From: Nocardioides agri
GTDB lineage: Bacteria; Actinomycetota; Actinomycetes; Propionibacteriales; Nocardioidaceae
Reading direction: 5' to 3'
Length of the DNA: 64,000 bases
NCBI RefSeq assembly: GCF_013778305.1
Contig: NZ_JACEIC010000002.1
Span: 2,753,669 to 2,817,668 of the forward strand
This document shows, piece by piece, positions 55,369 through 64,000 of the stretch (the stretch's first letter is position 1; every line of letters starts with the position of its first letter). A program made the position numbers and the translations under genes. The notes under the pieces are model-generated. The model ran no database searches. It worked only from the letters and a program-made list of their open reading frames with translations, and was not told where the DNA came from.

Positions 55369-56465
55369 TCAGACGATCGTCCAGGTGTCGCCGCCGCCGA
55401 TGAGCGCGGCGAGCCGGTCGGCCGGCTCGCCGGGCGCGGCGGCCCGGGCGGTGCTGATCTGGGCCCGCGCCTGGTCGTCGTACGACGGCCGCTCGACCTG
55501 GCGGAAGATGCCGATCGGCGACTGGTTGAGGTAGCCCGAGTCGGTGAGCCGCGAGATCGCGAACGCCGTGGACGGATCGGGGTTGTGCGCGTCGTGGACG
55601 AGGATCGCGCTCTCGCCCACGTCGGCGACCTCGACGATCTTCACGCCGCCGGTCTCGGAGTCGCGGATCAGGCCCTTGGCGCCGTTGCCCGAGCTGTCGG
55701 GGGCGCCGAAGCGGATCGGCTCGCCGTGCACGAGCGGGATGATCGCGTCGGCCTTGGTGTCGGCGTTCTTGATGGCGTCGAAGGCGCCGTCGTTGAAGAT
55801 CGGGCAGTTCTGGTAGATCTCCACGAACGACGTGCCGCGGTGCGCCGCCGCCGCCGAGAGCACCGAGGTGAGGTGCTTGCGGTCGGAGTCGATGGTGCGG
55901 GCGACGAACGAGCCCTCGGCGCCGAAGGCCAGCGAGACCGGGTTGAACGGGTGGTCGACCGAGCCCATCGGGGTGGACTTGGTGACCTTGCCGGCCTCGG
56001 AGGTGGGGGAGTACTGGCCCTTGGTGAGGCCGTAGATCCGGTTGTTGAAGAGCAGGATCGTCATGTTCACGTTGCGGCGCAGCGCGTGGATCAGGTGGTT
56101 GCCGCCGATCGAGAGGGCGTCGCCGTCGCCGGTGACGACCCACACCGACAGGTCCTCGCGGGCCGTGGCGATGCCGGTCGCGATCGACGGCGCGCGGCCG
56201 TGGATCGAGTGCATGCCGTAGGTGTCGAGGTAGTACGGGAACCGCGACGAGCAGCCGATGCCGGAGACGAACACGATGTTCTCGCGGCGCAGGCCGAGGT
56301 CGGGCAGGAAGCCCTGCACGGCCTTGAGCACGGCGTAGTCACCGCACCCGGGGCACCAGCGCACCTCCTGGTCGGAGGTGTACTCCTTGCCGGTCTGCGG
56401 CTGGTCGCTGGTCGGGACGAGCTCGACGCCCGACCGGAGGCCGGGGAAGGGCAGCTGGGTGGTGC

Positions 56466-56469
<4 letters not shown>
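55369..56469 (-). CDS. korB: 2-oxoacid:ferredoxin oxidoreductase subunit beta (2-oxoglutarate type, predicted)
   Basis: KorB is the thiamine-diphosphate subunit. The 366-residue protein has the iron-sulfur/ThDP signature 'RWCPGCGDYAVLKAVQGF', 'VSGIGCSSRFPYYLDTYG' and the ThDP-binding 'VVTGDGDALSIGGNHLIHAL' with 'FNNRIYGLTKGQYSPTS'. With KorA it would convert a 2-oxoacid and CoA to acyl-CoA plus reduced ferredoxin. Substrate assignment to 2-oxoglutarate follows actinobacterial KorAB (M. tuberculosis Rv2454c/Rv2455c). The start overlaps the korA stop by 4 nt. Confidence 0.92.
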
Positions 56470-58409
<1,940 letters not shown>

Positions 58410-58475
58410 GGTGCGCGTCCCTCCGTCTGTTGTGCGTCCCGCGTACGCCGTGCACAGGCGTCGCGGCCCCTCGAT

Positions 58476-58490
58476 CGTACCCGCGGTACG
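58476..58490. promoter_or_regulatory. CGTACC/GGTACG inverted repeat upstream of korA
   Basis: CGTACC, CGC, GGTACG is a perfect 6-3-6 inverted repeat. Its left side contains the minus-strand TACGAT (58479-58474), a possible korA -10 box, so the palindrome and promoter overlap. Confidence 0.4.
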
Positions 58491-58491
58491 T

Positions 58492-58517
58492 CAGAACTGG
58501 AACACGTTCCAGTTCTG
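58492..58517. promoter_or_regulatory. 26-bp palindromic operator, KstR-type pattern
   Basis: CAGAACTGGAAC and its exact complement GTTCCAGTTCTG are inverted around AC. The central 14 bp, TGGAACACGTTCCA, fit the KstR operator pattern TNNAACNNGTTNNA exactly. It lies about 85 bp upstream of korA and 207 bp upstream of the sulfate-binding gene; it probably serves the nearer korA promoter. The regulator is inferred to be a TetR-family protein encoded elsewhere. Confidence 0.7.
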
Positions 58518-58723
58518 CCCCATCGCACCGTGAGCCACCCGCCACGATAGACGGCCCACTCCGGCGGGCGGCGCTGTCTCTGCCATCGGTCGCCCTGGGG
58601 CCTGTGAGTCACGACACATGTCGAAAAGTGAGACGGGTGGCCGTACTAAACAACCTAAGTCGAGTAGAGTGCTCGTTATTCACCAGAAACCCCGGGTGCG
58701 GGGGTCACAGGAAGAGATCGATC
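58518..58723 (+). other. upstream region of the sulfate importer operon
   Basis: No gene is seen. A comparatively AT-rich stretch (about 58644-58682) contains TAGAGT at 58665-58670, a possible -10 box; no good -35 box lies 17 bp upstream. CCCCG, GGTG, CGGGG (58690-58703) forms a small hairpin just before the Shine-Dalgarno AGGA (58709-58712). No cysteine-rich leader peptide and no recognisable riboswitch were found. Confidence 0.4.
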
Positions 58724-59764
58724 ATGAAGACTGCGATCAAGGTTGCGGCTGCGTTGAGCGCCGGGGTGCTGGCCTTGAGCGCCTGCTCGTCCGAGGCGAG
58801 CGGTGGCGATTCCAGCGAGACCATCCATCTCAGCGCGTTCTCCGTCATGGAGGCCGCCAACGAGCCCGTGTTCAAGGACTTCGAGGGCACCGACGCCGGC
58901 GAGGGCGTGAGCTTCGAGCCGTCGTACGGCGCCTCCGGCGACCAGAGCCGGGCCGTCGTGGCCGGCTCCCCGGCCGACGTCGTCCACTACTCGCTCGAGA
59001 CCGACGTGACCCGCCTGGTCAAGGAGGGCCTGGTCGCCGAGGACTGGAAGGACAACGCCACCAACGGCATCGCGACCTCCTCGGTCGTCGTGTTCGTGGT
59101 CCGCAAGGGCAACCCCGAGAACATCCAGACGTGGGACGACCTGGTGAAGCCGGGCGTCGAGGTCATCACGCCCAACCCCGGCTCGTCCGGCTCCGCGCGG
59201 TGGAACATCCTCGCCGCCTGGGCGCACGCGACCGGCGGCGCCGACGACGAGGCCGCCGGCTCGGCGTTCCTCACCAAGCTGCTGAAGAACACGATCGCCC
59301 TCCCCTCGAGCGGCCGTGAGGCGACCACCGCGTTCACCGACGGCAGCGGCGACGTGCTGCTCTCCTACGAGAACGAGGCGATCCTCGCCAAGCAGAGCGG
59401 CGCGGACGTCGACTACATCGTCCCGCCGGACACGCTGCTCATCCAGAACCCCGCCGCGGTGACCACCGACGCCGGCGACGCCGCGAAGGCGTTCCTGGAG
59501 TTCATCACCGGTCCCGAGGCGCAGGCCGACTACGCCGCCTCCGGCTTCCGTCCGGTCATCGACGACGTCGACATCCCCGAGGTCGAGGGCGCCAACGACC
59601 CCTCCGACCCGTTCCCGGCGCCGGAGACGCTCTACACGATCGACGACAACTTCAACGGCTGGGGCGAGGCCGCCGACAAGTACTTCGGCGACGGCCAGGA
59701 GGGCAACCCCCTCGGCATCATCACCAAGCTCCAGCAGGACCTCGGCAAGGAGGGCGATGAGTGA
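58724..59764 (+). CDS. sulfate ABC transporter substrate-binding lipoprotein
   Basis: The 346-residue protein has a lipoprotein signal ('VLALSACSSE', lipobox LSAC) and the periplasmic-binding type II fold of the Sbp/CysP/SubI family ('FEPSYGASGDQSRAVVAGSP', 'VITPNPGSSGSARWNILAA', 'YIVPPDTLLIQNPAAV'). It captures sulfate, and perhaps thiosulfate, for the CysTWA complex. The ATG has AGGAAGAG 7 nt upstream. Its end overlaps the cysT start by 4 nt. Confidence 0.93.
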   Translation: MKTAIKVAAALSAGVLALSACSSEASGGDSSETIHLSAFSVMEAANEPVFKDFEGTDAGEGVSFEPSYGASGDQSRAVVAGSPADVVHYSLETDVTRLVKEGLVAEDWKDNATNGIATSSVVVFVVRKGNPENIQTWDDLVKPGVEVITPNPGSSGSARWNILAAWAHATGGADDEAAGSAFLTKLLKNTIALPSSGREATTAFTDGSGDVLLSYENEAILAKQSGADVDYIVPPDTLLIQNPAAVTTDAGDAAKAFLEFITGPEAQADYAASGFRPVIDDVDIPEVEGANDPSDPFPAPETLYTIDDNFNGWGEAADKYFGDGQEGNPLGIITKLQQDLGKEGDE

Positions 59765-60645
59765 TGTCAGCCGCCCTCTCCGGGGCGACGCTCGACGTAG
59801 GCCGGCCGGTCCCCGATGACGGGGGCCGGCCTCGCCGCGCGCGTCGTACGAAGCCCCGCAACACCCTGACCCCCGGTGCCGGCCTCGGGCTCGGCATCGC
59901 GATGCTGTGGTTCAGCCTGCTCGTGCTGGTCCCGCTGTCCGCGATCGTCGCGTCGGCGGCCGCGGGCGGCTGGGCCAACTACGTCAACGTCCTCACCGAT
60001 CCGCAGACCTGGAACGCGCTCAAGCTGACCGTCAGCCAGGCCGCGCTGGTCACGGTGATCAACGTGGTGATGGGCACGATCATCGCCTGGGTGCTGGTCC
60101 GCGACCGGTTCCCGGGCAAGGCGATCATGAACGTCATCATCGACATCCCGTTCGCGCTGCCCACCGTGGTCGCGGGCCTGGTGCTGCTGGCGCTCTACGG
60201 CCCCAACAGCCCGATCGGCGTGCACTGGGCCTTCACCCAGAAGTCGGTGGCTCTGGCGCTCGCCTTCGTCACGCTGCCGTTCGTGGTCCGCGCGGTGCAG
60301 CCGGTCCTGGAGGAGCTCGATGCCGACGTCGAGGAGGCCGCGGCCTCCCTCGGCGCCCGGCGCAGCACGATCTTCCGCCGGATCATCCTGCCGAGCCTCG
60401 TCCCCGCGATCACCGCGGGCGCCGCACTGAGCTTCGCCCGGGCGATCTCGGAGTACGGCTCGCTCGTGCTGCTCAGCGGCAACCGCCCCAACGAGACCGA
60501 GGTCGCGTCGGTGCGGATGCTGTCGTTCATCGAGAACGGCAGCTACGCGTCGGCGGCGGCCGTCGCCTCGATCATGCTGGCGGTCGCGCTGTTCGTGATC
60601 GTGGTGCTCGACATCGTGCAGAGGCGGGTGTCGCGCCGTGGTTAA
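59761..60645 (+). CDS. cysT: sulfate ABC transporter permease CysT
   Basis: The 294-residue permease has six membrane segments and the coupling EAA loop 'EEAAASLGARRSTIFRRIIL' near residue 195. A ~40-residue basic N-terminal tail precedes the first segment. GTG at 59761 has AAGGAGG 7 nt upstream; ATG at 59764 is an alternative. It overlaps cysW by 8 bp. Confidence 0.94.
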   Translation: MMSAALSGATLDVGRPVPDDGGRPRRARRTKPRNTLTPGAGLGLGIAMLWFSLLVLVPLSAIVASAAAGGWANYVNVLTDPQTWNALKLTVSQAALVTVINVVMGTIIAWVLVRDRFPGKAIMNVIIDIPFALPTVVAGLVLLALYGPNSPIGVHWAFTQKSVALALAFVTLPFVVRAVQPVLEELDADVEEAAASLGARRSTIFRRIILPSLVPAITAGAALSFARAISEYGSLVLLSGNRPNETEVASVRMLSFIENGSYASAAAVASIMLAVALFVIVVLDIVQRRVSRRG

Positions 60646-61447
60646 GGTCTCCGCTCCCGTCCGCTGGACGCTCCGCCTGCTGGCGATCGGCTACGTGTTC
60701 TTCCTCGTGGCCTGGCCGGTCGGCATGCTCTTCCGCCGTACCTTCGAGGGCGGCCTCGACAACCTCCGCGACGCCTTCAACGACGAGGACGTCGTCTCCG
60801 CGCTCCTGCTGACCGCGCAGGTCGCCGGCATCGCGGTGATCATCAACCTGGTCTTCGGCCTGACGATCTCGATCCTGCTCGTGCGCTACGAGTTCCCGGG
60901 CAAGCGGCTGCTGTCCGCGATGATCGACGTCCCGCTCTCGGTGTCGCCGGTGGTGGTCGGCCTCGCGCTCGTCCTCGTCTACAACGGTCGCGACGGCTGG
61001 TTCGGCACGACGCTGGAGGACAACGGGTTCCAGGTCATCTTCGCGACACCCGGTCTGGTGATGGCCACCTGCTTCGTGGCGCTCCCGCTGGTCATCCGTG
61101 AGGTCGTCCCGACCCTCACCGAGGTCGGCGACGAGCAGGAGCAGGCCGCCCGCAGTCTCGGGGCCAACGCCCCGCAGACCTTCTGGCGGATCACCCTGCC
61201 CAGCATCAAGTGGGCGCTCGTGTACGGCGTGGTGCTCAGCCTCGCGCGGTCCGTGGGCGAGTTCGGCGCGGTCAAGGTCGTGTCCGACAACGTCAGCGGC
61301 CGCAGCCAGACGGCCACCTTGATGGTCGAGGAGAAGTACCAGAACTTCGCGCAGGGCTCGGCCTACGCGATCGCGTTCCTGCTGGTGATGGTCTGCATCG
61401 CCTGTCTGGTCGTGGTCGCCGTGCTCCGCCCCCAGGACGAGAACTGA
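60638..61447 (+). CDS. cysW: sulfate ABC transporter permease CysW
   Basis: The 269-residue permease has six membrane segments and the EAA loop '[20 protein letters not shown]' near residue 170. It pairs with CysT. GTG start overlapping the cysT end; cysA follows after 19 nt. Confidence 0.94.
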   Translation: MVKVSAPVRWTLRLLAIGYVFFLVAWPVGMLFRRTFEGGLDNLRDAFNDEDVVSALLLTAQVAGIAVIINLVFGLTISILLVRYEFPGKRLLSAMIDVPLSVSPVVVGLALVLVYNGRDGWFGTTLEDNGFQVIFATPGLVMATCFVALPLVIREVVPTLTEVGDEQEQAARSLGANAPQTFWRITLPSIKWALVYGVVLSLARSVGEFGAVKVVSDNVSGRSQTATLMVEEKYQNFAQGSAYAIAFLLVMVCIACLVVVAVLRPQDEN

Positions 61448-61466
61448 CGCAGGAAGAGGAACAGAC

Positions 61467-62447
61467 ATGAGCATCGACATCACCGGAGTCACCAAGACCT
61501 ACGGCGACTTCGTCGCCCTCGACGACGTCAGCCTCACCATCCCGACCGGGCAGCTGACGGCCCTGCTGGGTCCGTCCGGCGGCGGCAAGTCCACCCTGCT
61601 CCGCGTCATCGCGGGCCTCGAGACCGCCGACACCGGCGAGGTGACCATCGAGGGCGTCAACGCGACGAAGCTGCCGCCGCAGAAGCGCAACGTCGGCTTC
61701 GTCTTCCAGCACTACGCCGTCTTCAAGCACATGACCGTCGCGAAGAACGTGGCGTTCGGCATGGAGATCCGCAAGCGGCCCAAGGACGAGATCGCCGCTC
61801 GGGTCGACGAGCTGCTCAAGCTCGTCCACCTCTCGCAGTTCTCCCACCGGCTGCCCTCGCAGCTCTCCGGCGGGCAGCGGCAGCGGATGGCGCTCGCCCG
61901 GGCGCTCGCGGTCGAGCCCACCGTGCTGCTGCTCGACGAGCCGTTCGGTGCGCTGGACGCCAAGGTCCGCAAGGAGCTGCGCGACTGGCTGCGTCGGCTC
62001 CACGACGAGGTGCACGTGACCACGGTCTTCGTGACCCACGACCAGGAGGAGGCCATGGAGGTCGCCGACGAGATCGTGGTGATCAACGAGGGCCGGGTCG
62101 AGCAGGTCGGCTCGCCCGACGAGCTCTACGACGAGCCGGCCAACGACTTCGTCATGGGCTTCCTGGGGGAGACCACCAGCCTCGGGGGGGTGCTGCTGCG
62201 GCCGCACGACGTCCACCTGTCGCTCACCCCGCAGGAGGCCGGCGCCGCCGAGGGCTCGATCTCGCGGGTCCTGCGCGTCGGGTTCGAGGTGCGCATCACC
62301 GTGCTCACCGACGACGGCGACGAGGTCAACGTGCTGCTGACCCGCACCCACGCCCGCCAGCTCGGGCTCGAGCCCGGCGTCCGGGTCTGGGTGTCCGCGG
62401 CCTCCGGGGCGACCACGGTCCCGAAGATGGCGGCGGCAGCGGGCTGA
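61467..62447 (+). CDS. cysA: sulfate ABC transporter ATP-binding protein CysA
   Basis: The 326-residue ATPase has Walker A '[13 protein letters not shown]', signature '[15 protein letters not shown]', Walker B '[12 protein letters not shown]' and the switch His in '[15 protein letters not shown]'. The C-terminal 90 residues form a short TOBE-like domain that may sense the internal ligand. It drives uptake with CysT and CysW. It is followed by a strong terminator. Confidence 0.95.
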   Translation: MSIDITGVTKTYGDFVALDDVSLTIPTGQLTALLGPSGGGKSTLLRVIAGLETADTGEVTIEGVNATKLPPQKRNVGFVFQHYAVFKHMTVAKNVAFGMEIRKRPKDEIAARVDELLKLVHLSQFSHRLPSQLSGGQRQRMALARALAVEPTVLLLDEPFGALDAKVRKELRDWLRRLHDEVHVTTVFVTHDQEEAMEVADEIVVINEGRVEQVGSPDELYDEPANDFVMGFLGETTSLGGVLLRPHDVHLSLTPQEAGAAEGSISRVLRVGFEVRITVLTDDGDEVNVLLTRTHARQLGLEPGVRVWVSAASGATTVPKMAAAAG

Positions 62448-62457
62448 GGCGGCCGCG

Positions 62458-62494
62458 CCGGCGCGCTCCTCCCGCACCCGGGGGAGCGCGCCGG
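62458..62494. terminator. bidirectional hairpin terminator after cysA
   Basis: CCGGCGCGCTCC and GGAGCGCGCCGG form a perfect 12-bp stem with a 13-nt loop. It separates the convergent cysA and lipoprotein genes. Confidence 0.75.
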
Positions 62495-62508
62495 CTCGGC
62501 GTACGCGC

Positions 62509-63576
62509 TCAGGGCAGGAGGTGCACGGAGCCCACGAACCGGCTCACGACGTCCGCCTCCCGGCGCCACTGGCCCGGTCGCGCGCCCCACGTCACCCGGA
62601 GGTCCGGCGTGCCGAGGGCGACCAGCCGCCAGGTGCCGGCGGGGTCGTTGTAGAGCGACACCTTGTCGCGGGTGTGGCGCCAGGTGAGCCGGTCGGCGGG
62701 TCGCCCGTCCAGCACGGCCACGCCGCGCTCGAGCCGCACGTCGTGCACCCGCTTCAGGCGGCGCAGCGCCGCCGCCAGGTCGTCGAGCGACCTCCTGGGC
62801 ACGGGCACGACCTCGGCGTACCGCTGCAGCGACCCGCGCCCGGGCCGCAGGTAGAGGTGGCACCGGCCCTGGAAGCTGTCGACGGACTCGGTCTGCGGCA
62901 CCGGCGGCCGGTAGGTGGCGGTGCGCCCGTGCCCGGCGCACGTGCTGGTGCGACCGCGCACGAGCGCCACGCTGGCGGTGACCTGATCGAAGAGGTCGTC
63001 GCGGCTGTCCTTGCCGTGCGGCGTGGTCCACGAGACGCGTACGCCGCGGGCCAGGACCGTGCGCTCCTGGAGGTTCTGGCCGTCGCAGAAGCAGAAGTAG
63101 TCGAGCCGCTCGCCGCGGTGGTCGCCGTACACCGGCACGTCGGCGGCGTACGAGACCTCGCCCAGCTGGCCGTCGCCCTGGCCGGACGGCGTGTAGGGGT
63201 CGACGTCGCGGGCCTTGACCGAGCCCAGCGTCGGGCCGGGGCCGAAGGAGATCGTGAGCTCGCGGGCGAACGCGCGCACGAAGGAGCACCTGCGCCCGTC
63301 GCTCTCGGTCGGCACGAACGCCGGAGGGACCGCCAGCCGGACCACGAGCCCGGTGTTGCCACGGGCTGTCAGGTCGGCGCACTGCGCCCGGGTCCAGCCC
63401 ACGGGCAGGCGCGGGTCGGCGGCCCGGAACGGCGCCGGCGGGTCCGCCGGCTCCGGCGGTGGCCGACTCGTGGTGTCGGCCGGGAGGCCGCCCGACCCGG
63501 GCGCGTCGTCCGTGCAGCCGGCCCCGGCCAGGACGGCGGTGACGGCGAGCACGACCAGCAGCGCCCGAGTGCGCAC
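62509..63576 (-). CDS. predicted lipoprotein of unknown function
   Basis: The 355-residue protein has a lipoprotein signal ('LLVVLAVTAVLAGAGCTDD', lipobox AGAGC with Cys21) and a Pro-rich linker. Two repeated domains follow: residues 60-190 and 210-345 both contain strand-rich segments with paired cysteines ('FCFCDGQN', 'STCAGHG', 'GRCHLYLRP'). I do not recognise the family. It lies 16 nt downstream of the YajQ-like gene on the same strand, so the two may be co-transcribed. Confidence 0.7.
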   Translation of the reverse strand: MRTRALLVVLAVTAVLAGAGCTDDAPGSGGLPADTTSRPPPEPADPPAPFRAADPRLPVGWTRAQCADLTARGNTGLVVRLAVPPAFVPTESDGRRCSFVRAFARELTISFGPGPTLGSVKARDVDPYTPSGQGDGQLGEVSYAADVPVYGDHRGERLDYFCFCDGQNLQERTVLARGVRVSWTTPHGKDSRDDLFDQVTASVALVRGRTSTCAGHGRTATYRPPVPQTESVDSFQGRCHLYLRPGRGSLQRYAEVVPVPRRSLDDLAAALRRLKRVHDVRLERGVAVLDGRPADRLTWRHTRDKVSLYNDPAGTWRLVALGTPDLRVTWGARPGQWRREADVVSRFVGSVHLLP

Positions 63577-63592
63577 GGCGTACGTCGGCGGG

Positions 63593-64000
63593 CTAGCGGT
63601 AGTTGGTGAACTGCACCGCGAAGTCGTAGTCCTGCGCCCGGACGAGGGCCTGGACGGCCTGCAGGTCGTCGCGCTTCTTGGACGAGACGCGGAGCTCGTC
63701 GCCCTGGATCTGCGCCTTGACGCCCTTGGGGCCCTCGTCGCGGATCAGCTTCGAGATCTTCTTGGCGTCCTCGGACGAGATGCCCTCCTTGAGCGCGATC
63801 GAGATCTTGCTCTGCTGGCCGGACTGGCGCGGCTCGGAGGCGTCCAGGATCTTCAGGCTCTGCTGGCGCTTGACCAGCTTGTCCTTGAACACGTCGAGGA
63901 CGGCGCTCGCGCGGTCGTCGGCGGACGCCGAGATCTCGATCGCGTGCTCGCCCTGCCACTCGATCGTGGCGCCGGTGCCCTTGAAGTCGAAGCGGGTGGC
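63593..64000 (-). CDS. YajQ family nucleotide-binding protein, 5' end outside the window
   Basis: The visible 135 residues start at '[20 protein letters not shown]' and end '[14 protein letters not shown]'. The family is normally about 163 residues, so roughly 28 N-terminal residues lie beyond the window end. The 'RFDFKGTG' and '[10 protein letters not shown]' segments are characteristic. YajQ proteins bind nucleotides; some bind cyclic di-GMP in other bacteria. An internal GTG at 63892 could be mistaken for the start, but the conserved domain continues past it. Confidence 0.9.
   Translation of the reverse strand, partial: ATRFDFKGTGATIEWQGEHAIEISASADDRASAVLDVFKDKLVKRQQSLKILDASEPRQSGQQSKISIALKEGISSEDAKKISKLIRDEGPKGVKAQIQGDELRVSSKKRDDLQAVQALVRAQDYDFAVQFTNYR

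Noticed and set aside
58518..58723. Cysteine-rich leader peptide or sulfur riboswitch before the sulfate importer
   Set aside because: The small ORFs here contain no Cys run, and no SAM riboswitch core is visible.

Overview
The window is a high-GC, gene-dense chromosomal segment of a free-living actinobacterium. Protein features (a BldN-type sigma factor, bS22, Rex upstream of hemA-hemC-cobA/hemD-hemB, and the futalosine-independent menaquinone genes) point to Actinomycetes, most probably Nocardioidaceae (Nocardioides-like). That placement is inference from gene order and protein character, not from a search. From memory, the gene order parallels the hem/ccs/men region of Mycobacterium tuberculosis (around Rv0500A to Rv0562) and the bldN-rex-hem and nuo regions of Streptomyces coelicolor. 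There are no rRNA genes, no tRNA genes I could recognise, no CRISPR array, no insertion sequence and no prophage.

Region by region. Positions 1-7.7 kb: a small HTH protein, ribosomal protein bS22, an SDR epimerase, an acyltransferase, a BldN-like ECF sigma factor with an RsbN-like anti-sigma candidate, a HAD phosphatase, an acyl-CoA ligase and a glutaredoxin-like protein. 7.8-16.5 kb: tetrapyrrole synthesis (rex, hemA, hemC, cobA-hemD fusion, hemB, then hemL beyond a lytic transglycosylase). 16.5-21.1 kb: cytochrome c maturation, system II (TlpA/ResA-like, CcdA, ResB, CcsB/ResC). 21.1-35.1 kb: menaquinone synthesis (menA, menE-menC-menD, menF, menG) interrupted by an MFS protein, a Na+/H+ antiporter with a zinc finger, a GNAT-P450-NmrA operon and a metallo-beta-lactamase-fold protein. 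35.2-51.8 kb: the complete 14-gene complex I operon nuoA-N, with a polyprenyl diphosphate synthase translationally coupled to nuoN. 51.8-58.4 kb: a secreted metallopeptidase, a RarD/EamA transporter and 2-oxoacid:ferredoxin oxidoreductase korAB. 58.4-64 kb: a sulfate ABC importer, a lipoprotein and the 3' part of a YajQ-family gene.

The common theme is assembly of the respiratory chain: haem, cytochrome c, menaquinone and its isoprenoid tail, complex I, and the ferredoxin-linked 2-oxoacid oxidoreductase. Regulation appears to tie the parts together. A Rex-operator-like site overlaps the promoter in front of rex-hemA, and a second overlaps the promoter in front of nuoA, so the NADH/NAD+ sensor encoded at 7.9 kb probably controls both haem synthesis and complex I.

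The most unusual structures are non-coding. Two intergenic elements between convergent genes (hemB / lytic transglycosylase at 13.5 kb, and MBL-fold gene / menF at 32.3 kb) are built from 22-bp-period units in inverted arrays that overlap the stop codons on both sides. About ten genes show a TANNNT box 6-8 nt before a GTG/ATG start with no leader, which indicates leaderless transcription. A 26-bp near-perfect palindrome matching the KstR-type operator pattern lies upstream of korAB.
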